A DNA stretch of 56,335 nucleotides from positions 1-56,335 of the forward strand of contig JADFCY010000012.1 of the NCBI GenBank assembly GCA_018263335.1, read 5' to 3'. This document shows positions 16,807 to 24,463 of the stretch, one piece after another. The DNA comes from Methanolinea sp. (lineage in GTDB: Archaea; Halobacteriota; Methanomicrobia; Methanomicrobiales; Methanospirillaceae). The position numbers were made by a program, and so were the translations under genes. The first letter of the stretch is position 1; the number at the start of each line of letters is the position of its first letter. Below the pieces are notes generated by a model, which saw only the letters and a program-made list of their open reading frames with translations, had not been told where the DNA came from and searched no databases.

Positions 16807-17502
16807 GTGATCGGGGAGGCCCTTTCGGCCCTGCGGGACGGAAAATTCATCCTCCTCTATGATTTCGACGACAGGGAACGGGAGACCGACTTCGCGATCC
16901 GCGCCGATGCCGTCACGCCCCGCCACATCCTCCAGATGCGAAAGGACGGGGGCGGCCTGATCTGCACCGCCGTCCACCCCGTCGCCGCGAGGCGCCTGGG
17001 CCTCCCCTTTGCAAGCGACGCGCTCAGGGCGATGGCGGTCGCGGAGCGGGAAGGGGACATCCCCTACGACCGGAAGAACCACTCCTCATTCTCGCTCTGG
17101 GTCAACCACCGCGACACCTTCACCGGGATCACCGACAGGGACCGGGCCCTGACCGTAAACGCGATTGCAGAGCAGGTGAAGTGCGCGCTGAACGGAGGTG
17201 GTGCAAGGTTCCACGAGACGTTCCGGACCCCGGGCCACATGGCGCTGCTCAGGGCCGCAGACGGGCTGCTCTCCGTCCGGAGGGGACAGACCGAGCTCTC
17301 GATCGCGATGGCGGAGATGGCAGGGATCACCCCGGCGGTCACCATCTGCGAGATGCTGGACGACGAGAGCGGCTACGCCCTCCCGAAGGAAGGGGCAAAG
17401 GCCTACGCACGAAGGCACGGGCTCGTCTTCGTTGAAGGAGAAGAGGTGCTCGATGCCTGGGATGCGTTCGTCTCGGGCGGATCGCGCCCATCCCCGGCCT
17501 GA
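16807..17502 (+). CDS. ribB: 3,4-dihydroxy-2-butanone 4-phosphate synthase
   Basis: Converts ribulose 5-phosphate to the four-carbon precursor of riboflavin. Residues IGEALSALRDGKFILLYDFDDRERETDFAIRA contain the acidic metal-binding loop. DRKNHSSFSLWVNHRDTFTGITDRDRALT and RFHETFRTPGHMALLRAADGLL are also DHBP synthase signatures. At 231 residues it is the single-domain form without GTP cyclohydrolase II. The GTG start directly follows the ribK stop, so the pair is an operon for FMN synthesis. Confidence 0.95.
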   Translation: MIGEALSALRDGKFILLYDFDDRERETDFAIRADAVTPRHILQMRKDGGGLICTAVHPVAARRLGLPFASDALRAMAVAEREGDIPYDRKNHSSFSLWVNHRDTFTGITDRDRALTVNAIAEQVKCALNGGGARFHETFRTPGHMALLRAADGLLSVRRGQTELSIAMAEMAGITPAVTICEMLDDESGYALPKEGAKAYARRHGLVFVEGEEVLDAWDAFVSGGSRPSPA

Positions 17503-17515
17503 ACCGGCCAGTATC

Positions 17516-17530
17516 CGGGACTTTTTTTCC
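17516..17530 (+). terminator. Oligo-T terminator after ribB
   Basis: GGGACTTTTTTTCC lies about 15 bases after the ribB stop. A T-rich run alone is enough in archaea. Confidence 0.5.
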
Positions 17531-17711
17531 ATGCGCCGGGCCAGACACACGGCAACCAAAAAAGTCAGCCATGTGCACGTTGCATGCGGGCATACTGTGC
17601 CCGTCGCATGGCGAGGGGGCTTATTCCCCATCCTGCAGGGGTACCGGATGCATACCGGCATGAAAACCAGGCTGCACACCTGCAAGTGCCCCGCAACAAA
17701 AAAGGGGAGTG

Positions 17712-17873
17712 TTACTTCCCGGCAAGCTGGCGGAGCGTCTTTTCCGGGAGCATCTTTGCGATGGAGGTCTTCGTGGGGCAGCGTCCAGGCTTGATGCCGG
17801 CCTGCTTTGCCGCCTCCTTGAGTGTCTTGAGGTCGAGGTTCTTCACCATCTCCTGGATCTCTTCGTCCAACAT
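17712..17873 (-). CDS. Small conserved-looking protein at the end of the RPA operon
   Basis: A 53-residue protein, MLDEEIQEMVKNLDLKTLKEAA followed by KPGRCPTKTSIAKMLPEKTLRQLAGK. It is charged and helical, with no recognisable family. GGTGA four bases before ATG 17873 matches the archaeal anti-Shine-Dalgarno, and a TATA-like TTTTATC lies about 40 bases upstream, so it may have its own promoter as well as RPA-operon readthrough. An in-frame ATG at 17948 is less likely. Confidence 0.55.
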   Translation of the reverse strand: MLDEEIQEMVKNLDLKTLKEAAKQAGIKPGRCPTKTSIAKMLPEKTLRQLAGK

Positions 17874-17944
17874 ACGGTCACCAGAAAGATCTACCCTCGT
17901 CTCCAGGAGATAAAAGTTTGTGGTCCCGGGGAGGTACCCCGCGA

Positions 17945-18541
17945 TCAAATCTTCAGCTGCGCAAGGGCCTCGTACACCATCTTCCGGAAGAGGCCCGGGT
18001 CAATCGTGTACTCTCTCCTGGCCCGTTCCCCGTCCGGCGTCCCCGCAGAGGACTCTATCCTGTCAAGGGTCGCCTTCGCGCAGTCGAGCACCCACTGGTC
18101 CCGGATATCTTTGTCAACCCGGGTGATGGATTCGCAACGGATAGAGATGAGTACCGCCCCGTCAGGGGTCTGGTAGACGTTTGGTTTTCCCACGACCGCC
18201 ACAAAGCACGGGGGTTCAAGCCTCGCGACCTGCTGCATGGCCTCGGGCTGGTAACTGCCGGCCATCACGAAGAATGTCCCGGTGGGGTCCACCACCCGCG
18301 CCCGGTAGAACATGTTCTGTTCACCCTGTTTCTTCTTCTCCGTCAGCGTGCCTGCGATGAAGACCCGGTTGCACCGCGCCCCCGTAGGGAGGAGAATGAA
18401 ACTTGGACTTTTTTCATCCTGGCCTTCCTTGAAGTGCACCCGGCTCTCCTTCAGCTCCTGCGCAAAGACCCTGCGGGCGGGCTCACGCTCAAAGACGCCG
18501 TCCCTCCTCCCTGCCATGCCCTTCCCTGCCCCGTTCGTCAC
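17945..18541 (-). CDS. RPA-associated protein (COG3390-like)
   Basis: A 198-residue protein with an OB-fold-like core (CNRVFIAGTLTEKKKQ, FYRARVVDPTGTFFVMAGSYQPEAMQQVARL, PCFVAVVGKPNVYQ) and a C-terminal helical part. It is encoded directly after the RPA large subunit and overlaps it by four bases. In Haloferax and Methanosarcina the equivalent RPA-associated protein accompanies its RPA and takes part in single-strand DNA binding and repair. The family assignment rests on both context and pattern. Confidence 0.85.
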   Translation of the reverse strand: MTNGAGKGMAGRRDGVFEREPARRVFAQELKESRVHFKEGQDEKSPSFILLPTGARCNRVFIAGTLTEKKKQGEQNMFYRARVVDPTGTFFVMAGSYQPEAMQQVARLEPPCFVAVVGKPNVYQTPDGAVLISIRCESITRVDKDIRDQWVLDCAKATLDRIESSAGTPDGERARREYTIDPGLFRKMVYEALAQLKI

Positions 18542-19773
18542 AGAGAACCACCTGCCCGGTTGAGGAGGTCGGCCAGTTGTTCAGGCTGGTAGTGAAGGAT
18601 CTCGCATGCCGAGACGAGCAGGCGGTTGTCGATCTGGCGGCCCCTGCACGAGAGGTACCTCCCCACGAGGGCCTCGCGGAAGCGGAGGAAGACTTCATCC
18701 ATCCCGAGGGGGTTGTTCTCCGCGAGTTCCCGCGCCTGGTCCAGGCTCATTCCCACCAGGCCCTCGGTCTGCCCCCTGGAGACGAGGATCTCCCGCGTCT
18801 CCTCCCCGTTGTCGAGCCATCCCTTGATCCTGAGGTCGTAGTGGTAGCGTGACTGGATCTCGTGCACCGGGCAGTAGTTCTGCCGGGAGAGGACCCGGTT
18901 GCACCCCTCGACAGGGCAGCGGCGGACCAGCCCTGAACCCGGGGCAAGGTGCACGAACGCCCCCTGGAACGATTCGCTGCCGGTATTGACCTCGATATCC
19001 CCTTCCTCGGGGACCACGGTGGCGGAATTCAGGGTGAGGGAGAGACGGCCGTTGAAGTCGTCCACCGTCGCGTAATAGATGGTATAGACGCTTCCAGGGT
19101 TCAGCCTCTCCAGGCCCTCCTCCTTCCATATCACGAACCTGGCCGCACCTGTCTCGTCGGCGATCATCCCGGACTGGAGGATCCGGTCATGAGTGGCCTC
19201 CCATTCCTGGACCACCTTGCCCCGGACAGAGGTAACGCCCGGCGCAAGCCCCGCCACGGGGGTGATCTTCGGCTTGAGGGAACCTTCGTGGGGAACTTCC
19301 CTGATCGTGGTCCCGGAATGGACCTTCAGGTTCAGCATTCCCCTGTACTCGTCGACGACGGCAGACTCGAGGCGGTACCACTTGCCCTCCTCGAGGTGGG
19401 GTGCGTTTGCCCTTGACCAGACCACGAAGCGCATCGCAGCAGACTCGTCGGCCACGATCCCGGTCTGCGCAATGGCGGGGGAGGGCGAGGCGGTGAGCGC
19501 CACCACCTTGCATTCCACGGTCACCCATTCGCCGTTTGCGAGCGCAGCGAGCGATTTCTGCTCGACAGCCCCGCCACCCCCGCTCCCCTGGGACACGGGG
19601 AGGCCGAACTCCCTTGCAAGTTCGTTCATCACCGTCCTCTCGGCCTCTGCCGGGGGGACGCCGAACTCGTCAACGAGGCGCCGGAGCTTTGCTTCTATAC
19701 CGCTCTTCTCCACGGAGTGACCATGGGAAGTGATTTTCTGGGAGATTCTTTCAGCAGTGTGGGAAAAATCCAT
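18538..19773 (-). CDS. rpa: Replication protein A, OB-fold single-strand DNA-binding protein
   Basis: Coats single-stranded DNA in replication, recombination and repair. The 411 residues hold an N-terminal helical segment, then two OB-folds: about 85-165 (GEWVTVECKVVALTASPSPAIAQTGIVADESAAMRFVVW) and about 180-270 (SVRGKVVQEWEATHDRILQSGMIADETGAARFVIW). A zinc-binding C-x4-C-x8-C-x2-H block (CPVEGCNRVLSRQNYCPVH, about residue 290) and a C-terminal domain follow. The layout is that of euryarchaeal RPA41/RPA3-type proteins. ATG 19773 has GGAG about 8 bases before it; a GTG 20 codons in is possible. Confidence 0.92.
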   Translation of the reverse strand: MDFSHTAERISQKITSHGHSVEKSGIEAKLRRLVDEFGVPPAEAERTVMNELAREFGLPVSQGSGGGGAVEQKSLAALANGEWVTVECKVVALTASPSPAIAQTGIVADESAAMRFVVWSRANAPHLEEGKWYRLESAVVDEYRGMLNLKVHSGTTIREVPHEGSLKPKITPVAGLAPGVTSVRGKVVQEWEATHDRILQSGMIADETGAARFVIWKEEGLERLNPGSVYTIYYATVDDFNGRLSLTLNSATVVPEEGDIEVNTGSESFQGAFVHLAPGSGLVRRCPVEGCNRVLSRQNYCPVHEIQSRYHYDLRIKGWLDNGEETREILVSRGQTEGLVGMSLDQARELAENNPLGMDEVFLRFREALVGRYLSCRGRQIDNRLLVSACEILHYQPEQLADLLNRAGGSL

Positions 19774-19870
19774 TCATACATCTCCAGGAGAGTAGTCATA
19801 GAACCATGGGTACTTAAAGGATGCGAGTGGATGGTGAAACTGGAAATCCCAGGGTACCGCCTGCTGCAGG

Positions 19871-19879
19871 TTTATATGG
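19871..19879 (+). promoter_or_regulatory. TATA box of the DUF1858 gene
   Basis: TTTATATGG is centred about 28 bases before ATG 19903, fitting a leaderless or near-leaderless message. Confidence 0.5.
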
Positions 19880-19902
19880 AAATACCGGTACATACTGAGC
19901 GT

Positions 19903-20097
19903 ATGGCAATAACTGCAGACAGCACGATTTACGACCTCCTGAAAGCGAAACCCGAATCTGCAGAGGTCCTGTTCAAATTCGGCATGGGGTGCGTGGGGTG
20001 TGCCATCGCCCGCGGGGAGACCATCAAGGAGGCCGCAATGGCCCACGGCATCCCCCTGGAAGAGCTCGTGTCCGCGCTTGGCATCGGGCAGGAATAA
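19903..20097 (+). CDS. DUF1858 (ScdA_N-like) CxxC redox protein
   Basis: A 64-residue protein, the complete length of the DUF1858 domain: TIYDLLKAKPESAEVLFKFGMGCVGCAIARGETIKEAAMAHGI. The CVGC pair is the conserved redox or metal site of this family, linked in bacteria to hybrid-cluster proteins and Fe-S repair. The start at 19903 is supported by a TATA at the right distance; frames extending further left overlap the RPA promoter. It converges with cbiZ, leaving only two bases between stops. Confidence 0.85.
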   Translation: MAITADSTIYDLLKAKPESAEVLFKFGMGCVGCAIARGETIKEAAMAHGIPLEELVSALGIGQE

Positions 20098-20099
20098 CC

Positions 20100-20984
20100 C
20101 TATTGGGGCATCCCTTTTTTCCGCTTCAGCTCAGCGAGCGGAGCCTCCGGGTGCGCGAGGAGATAGTCTGCGATCTCCGGCTCATGCAGGAGGGTGCAGC
20201 CGCTGCAGTTCCAGACCTCGCCGTTTTGTGAGGCGCTCGCCACCCACTGGCCAAGGGCCTCGTCGCCGCAGGGATAGAACGGGCAGTAGCAGAAGTCGCA
20301 CCTCTGCCCGGGGAAGTGGCAGGGATAGTAGGGACAGCCCTCCGGTACCCATTCCACCCAGTGGCCCCCCTGGTATCTGCTGTAGATGAAGAAGGAGGGC
20401 GTATCCCTCCTGGCCCGCCCCTCGTGCCTGGACAGGGCCTCGGGCACTCCGAAGGAGACTGCCTCGCGGAGGCGCACCCCTATCTCTGACGCACTCCCGG
20501 CACTCTGGTGCCGCACCTCCCCTTCGCAGGCCACGATCACGCCATCAAGGGGACTGCCCCCGGCACCCCTGCCGGCCGAGCGAAGCGCCTCTTCCCTCGC
20601 GGCGGTCACCGTCATGATCGCTTCCAGGAGGGCGGCATCGGTCATTCCCTCGCGGCTGATTACGACCATGCTGACCGGCACAGGAGTTCCCCCGTCCCCT
20701 TGGGATGCGCCGGCAGCGAGGAACAATGTCAGGTAGTCATACTGCATGATGCAGATACTCTCCGCCCGCACCCCTCCAGTGAGAATGCCGAAATATTCCT
20801 GCGGGAGCCCTTCCCTGCGCAGGACCGCCTCCAGACGGCGAGGCGAATCCTCCCTGTCCGCCGGATCTCCTGATGCCTGGAAGAGGATTGTGGGGACCTC
20901 GCCGAGTCCTCCGGGCTTTCCGGTGCCGGCTGCACGGAACGTGCCGCGGAGGATCAGGGTCCGGGTTCGGAGGTAGTACCTCAT
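20100..20984 (-). CDS. cbiZ: Adenosylcobinamide amidohydrolase with C-terminal Cys-rich domain
   Basis: CbiZ removes the aminopropanol side chain from adenosylcobinamide so that scavenged corrinoids re-enter cobamide synthesis through adenosylcobyric acid. RTRTLILRGTFRAAGTGKPGG and EVPTILFQASGDPADRED form the N-terminal CbiZ signature. DGVIVACEGEVRHQSAGSASEIGVRLREAV is the conserved latter half. Residues about 200-290 (YSRYQGGHWVEWVPEGCPYYPCHFPGQRCDFCYCPFYPCGD) form a nine-cysteine metal-binding small domain seen fused to CbiZ in methanogens. Methanogens need cobamides for methyl transfer. Confidence 0.85.
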   Translation of the reverse strand: MRYYLRTRTLILRGTFRAAGTGKPGGLGEVPTILFQASGDPADREDSPRRLEAVLRREGLPQEYFGILTGGVRAESICIMQYDYLTLFLAAGASQGDGGTPVPVSMVVISREGMTDAALLEAIMTVTAAREEALRSAGRGAGGSPLDGVIVACEGEVRHQSAGSASEIGVRLREAVSFGVPEALSRHEGRARRDTPSFFIYSRYQGGHWVEWVPEGCPYYPCHFPGQRCDFCYCPFYPCGDEALGQWVASASQNGEVWNCSGCTLLHEPEIADYLLAHPEAPLAELKRKKGMPQ

Positions 20985-21015
20985 GCCAGGGGAGGGGTGT
21001 CGCGGGGTGGTTCAC

Positions 21016-21033
21016 CCTGGAAAAAAGGGGGTG
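21016..21033 (-). terminator. Oligo-T terminator after the ThiC-like gene
   Basis: On the minus strand this reads CACCCCCTTTTTTCCAGG; the T6 run follows the ThiC-like gene by about 150 bases and precedes cbiZ. Confidence 0.4.
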
Positions 21034-21182
21034 CGCTCTTTGTTGCATTCATGCCGAAAGAAGGAGTGAGTGCCCGGCGTTCCATCAGACTGATCGTTTC
21101 TCTCTCCTCCCAACAAATACCTTTTGAGCGGGGTGCGGTTCCCGGCCAACCCGAGGGGGATCTCCCCCACCGGGAGGCCACA

Positions 21183-22267
21183 TCACCGGGGCCCCTTGAG
21201 GTACCTCCTCATCAGGCGCAGTGCGCAGAAGTCCCCGCACATGGTGCACACTCCGTCCTCGTCGCCGTTCATTCGGGCCGCTTCCGGGTCAAGCGCAGAC
21301 ATGCGCTGCCCCTGCCTGTCCATCTGCGCCCTCTTCTCGGCCATCGTGCGGTCCTGCATGTCCAGGCCGAGCCTGGCGAGGTCTCCGATATGCGCCGCGA
21401 TTCTCCATGCGAGGAGCCCCTGCCTGACCTGTCCGGGAGTGGGAAGCCCGAGGTGCTCGGCAGGGGTGATCGAACAGAGGTAATCGGCCCCCGCCGCACC
21501 TGCCGCACTTGCCCCGACGCACCCGGCGATATGGTCGAGCCCGAGCGCGATGTCCGTTGGGAGCGGCCCTGCCACGAAGAGGGGAAACCTCGATGCGTTT
21601 TTGTAGCGCCTGATGGTCGGGGCTATCCTGTCGTACCTGATGTGCCCGCCAGCCCCCTCGATGATCACCTGGACCCCGGCACGGTGAGCCTCCTTCGCAA
21701 GTGCGATCTGTGACCGCAACTCCTCCTCATGTGCCGCGTCCCAGGCATCACCTATGCACCCGCTCCGCGCCGAGTTCCCGAGTGAGAGGACTATGCCGTG
21801 GGACCGCATGATCCCGAGGATCTCACCCCCTCGCGGGCCTGCGCGCGGACCGTGCCAAGGATATCTCCCTGAGTCATCGCCTCGATCCCGTGTTCTGCCG
21901 CGGCCTGGTAGATCGGCACGGTGGTGATCGGGACTGATGTGTGCGCGAAGATGAGGCGCCGGACCTCGCGAATGTCGCCGCCCATGGAGAGGTCCGAGAT
22001 GGTGTCGGCACCGCAGCGCTCGGCAACGACCGCCTTTTTCACCTCCTCGTTGGGGTCTGAACGGACATTCGAGGTCCCGAGATTTGCGTTCACCTTGATG
22101 CGAAGGCCCTTCCCGATGCCGACATACCGGTCTCTCCTCCCCATGATGACCACGCTCCCGGATCTGATACGCCTTTTGAGTACCCCGGCGTCGATCCGCT
22201 CGGCTTCGGCGACCGAGCGAATGGCATCCGGGTCCCTGGAGGGATTCGAAAGGAGAGACGGGCTCAT
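21183..22267 (-). pseudogene. ThiC-family radical SAM enzyme, frameshifted and internally deleted
   Basis: From 22267 one frame gives SGSVVIMGRRDRYVGIGKG, RIKVNANLGTS and DLSMGGDIREVRRLI up to AQAREG near 21836. Another frame continues EILGIMRSHGIVLSLGN, PLPTDIALGLDHIAG, YLCSITPAEHLGLPTP and the Fe-S site CTMCGDFC to 21183. About 50 residues normal for ThiC (DFMTIHCGV through the ENPLY block) are missing at the junction. ThiC makes the thiamine pyrimidine. The substitutions LSLGNSARSGC and EGAGGH for LSLGDGLRPGC and EGPGH suggest a paralog, perhaps the 5-hydroxybenzimidazole synthase BzaF, given cbiZ next door. The start is uncertain. Confidence 0.75.
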
Positions 22268-22385
22268 CTGTGCTGGCCCGCAGCCGTCCCTGAACAAAAG
22301 GCACACGCCGGGGTGGATCTCACACCCAGAAATCGGTTGCGCGGGGTGAAAAACGCTGTTGTCTCCCAAAAGAGCCCGCGGAGGG

Positions 22386-22748
22386 TCACGCCAGGGTGTA
22401 TCGAACCCGGTCCTTCAGCTCCTGCTGTTTTCCGGCGTTCCAGCCCGAGACCTCCTGGAGGTATCCGGTGACCCTGCTGATCTGGACCACGTCATGGCTC
22501 CCGCATTCCGGGCATACGGGGGAGCCGCAGAGGGGGCAGTACTCGATCGTAGAGACGATCTCGTGGGAACAGTGGCAATGGTCCAGGGGACACATGATCT
22601 GGAGGTGCGCATCGCCGCAGTTCGGGCAGGGCGTCTCGTCGACGATCAGGTGGCAGGTGTGGCACTTGTACTTCCGCTCCTGGACCGGGATGTCCTCGAG
22701 GCGGCGCACGGATCTGGCCATGTCAAGCTGTTCTTTGCTCCAATGCAT
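22386..22748 (-). CDS. Stand-alone NrdD-like glycyl-radical/zinc-ribbon protein
   Basis: A 120-residue protein. Its end ([39 protein letters not shown]) matches the C-terminus of anaerobic ribonucleotide reductase NrdD: the zinc site, the R-V-x-G-Y-L segment holding the radical glycine, and N-x-G-K-x-x-E. The catalytic barrel is absent. Ahead of it are more Cys/His pairs ([32 protein letters not shown]). Role unknown; it could be a spare glycyl-radical part or simply a zinc protein. ATG 22748 is chosen because a TTTAAAT lies about 28 bases upstream. Confidence 0.75.
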   Translation of the reverse strand: MHWSKEQLDMARSVRRLEDIPVQERKYKCHTCHLIVDETPCPNCGDAHLQIMCPLDHCHCSHEIVSTIEYCPLCGSPVCPECGSHDVVQISRVTGYLQEVSGWNAGKQQELKDRVRYTLA

Positions 22749-22857
22749 ACAATACGATGGATATTTTTCCATTTAAACCTTTAGTTTCGGCCAGATTTCG
22801 CCTCAGTCCACTCATAGGGGTCATCACCGGGAACGTCCCTCAGACAGGGTTGGATCA

Positions 22858-23493
22858 TCATCGGCGGAGGAAGCCGAGCGCTGCGGCCTCCCGGGCAGGG
22901 TCTTTGGCACCGTAGATCTGCCGACCCACGATTATCGCGTCCACGAGGCCTGCAACTGCGCGGGGATCACCCCCCTGGGCACCGACACCCGGGGACCAGA
23001 TCAGACGGTCACCGACGAGTTTCCTGAGCACGCGGACCCTCTCGGGGCGGGTGGCAGGGGCAATGATGCCGTCCGCGCCACAGCCGGCGGCCATCCGCGC
23101 GATCTGCTCTGCAACACCCCCGGAGAAGAACTCGAGGGCACCGGGGTGGCTCATCTCTGCCACCACCATGCACAAGCCGCCGGCGGACCGGGCAGCCCCG
23201 ACGCAGGCCTCGACCGAGTCCCTGCCCGTAAAACCCTGGCAGATCAGTGCCCTGAAGCCTGCAGAGAACACCTGCTCTGCGATCAGGCGGTTGGTATTGG
23301 GGATGTCGGCCACCTTGAAATCGGCAATGAGGGGGAGGCCGAGGTCGTCCAGTTCTCGTGCGACGGACAGTCCCGCCGAGAGGACGAGCGGATACCCGAT
23401 CTTGATGGCGTCCAGGTGGGGGGCGCACGCACGCGCGACAAGGAGTGCGCGCTCCCGGTCAGGCACGTCCAGGGCAAGGATGAGTTCCGTCAT
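22858..23493 (-). CDS. pyrF: Orotidine 5'-phosphate decarboxylase
   Basis: The last step of UMP synthesis. The 211 residues carry ILALDVPDRERALLVA at the N-terminus, LDAIKIGYPLVL, LPLIADFKVADIPNTNRLIAEQVF (catalytic D-x-K-x-x-D) and the C-terminal phosphate loop LIWSPGVGAQGGDPRAV with AIIVGRQIYGAKDP. Start ATG 23493 overlaps the stop of the deoxyhypusine synthase gene (ATGA), so the two are translationally coupled. Confidence 0.96.
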   Translation of the reverse strand: MTELILALDVPDRERALLVARACAPHLDAIKIGYPLVLSAGLSVARELDDLGLPLIADFKVADIPNTNRLIAEQVFSAGFRALICQGFTGRDSVEACVGAARSAGGLCMVVAEMSHPGALEFFSGGVAEQIARMAAGCGADGIIAPATRPERVRVLRKLVGDRLIWSPGVGAQGGDPRAVAGLVDAIIVGRQIYGAKDPAREAAALGFLRR

Positions 23494-24419
23494 GCGGCCA
23501 TCCTCTCCAGGACCGCTGCGACCAGGAGAGGGAGCGTGATGGTCGCATCGCCGTAGACCGTGACCGCGGTCGCAGACCCCGTGATCTTTCCCCACGAGCG
23601 GGCCTCGTCGAGGGTGGCCCCCGAAAGCCCCCCGAGGTCTGGGCGGTCGCCGGTCAGCTGGATCGCGTAGTCGAACCCCCGGGGAGTCATCAGCATGCTC
23701 TGGAGGATGAAGTTCTTGGGAACACCCCCGCCGACGAGAAGCGCACCCGCCCTCTTTGCCTCAAAGCAGGTGTCGAGGAGCGGCTGGAGGTCGAGGAACG
23801 CGTCAACGGTGACGCGGCGGGTCTGCGAGAAGAGCCAGTACTGGAGGCCTATCATCGAGTCTGCAAGGGCAGGGCAGTACACCGGGACCTCCCTCTCTGC
23901 CGCGGAGGCCAGGATCCCAGACGGCAGGGCACGGCCGATGACTGCGAGGAGTTCGCATATCTTCAGGGGTGCGCCTGTGGGCAGCCCCGAGAAGACCTCC
24001 TGCATGAACTCCTCGAACCGTATGAATGCGTCGTTTGGGAGGAACACGTCGTAGATACGGTTGATCTCCTCCGCACGGAGCTCGAGGTCGGAACACGCGG
24101 CAGATCCGTGGTAATGCCTGCAACCCAGCGCCTCGATGACGTCGTGGGTGAGATTGGCGCCGGTGGAGACCAGCACGTCCACGTAACCCCTCTCGACAAG
24201 GTCGGCCACGATCCCCCCCATGCCGGCGGGCACCATCGCCCCTGCAAGGCCCAGGAACTTCACCGCGTGTTCGTCCCTGAGCATGGTCTCGTAGACCGAG
24301 GCTGCCCGGGCAAGGGCGCCGCCGTTGTAGGCGCCCGCCCGCCCCATAGCGTCGACGAGTTCTCCTACGGTCATCCCCGCGCGGAGCGAGACCTGCTCGA
24401 CCGGATCTCCGCATTGCAT
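23490..24419 (-). CDS. dys: Deoxyhypusine synthase
   Basis: Transfers the butylamine of spermidine to a lysine of initiation factor aIF5A, the first step to hypusine. The 309 residues contain LVSTGANLTHDVIEALG, NRIYDVFLPND, LLVGGGVPKNFILQ and the active-site lysine in DEARSWGKITGSATAVTVYGDATITLPLL. The length is normal for archaea. It is the first gene of a pair with pyrF. Confidence 0.95.
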   Translation of the reverse strand: MQCGDPVEQVSLRAGMTVGELVDAMGRAGAYNGGALARAASVYETMLRDEHAVKFLGLAGAMVPAGMGGIVADLVERGYVDVLVSTGANLTHDVIEALGCRHYHGSAACSDLELRAEEINRIYDVFLPNDAFIRFEEFMQEVFSGLPTGAPLKICELLAVIGRALPSGILASAAEREVPVYCPALADSMIGLQYWLFSQTRRVTVDAFLDLQPLLDTCFEAKRAGALLVGGGVPKNFILQSMLMTPRGFDYAIQLTGDRPDLGGLSGATLDEARSWGKITGSATAVTVYGDATITLPLLVAAVLERMAA

Positions 24420-24463
24420 GGTACAGGATATGGTAAAAGGAAGAGAAGAGTCCTTCGTCCGGG

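Noticed and set aside
19774-20046. A minus-strand open frame across the RPA/DUF1858 promoter region
   Set aside because: It runs opposite the DUF1858 gene and its TATA and lacks protein-like composition.
20985-21182. Possible cobalamin riboswitch before cbiZ
   Set aside because: No B12-box-like sequence or extended fold was seen; only an oligo-T run belonging to the upstream gene is present.
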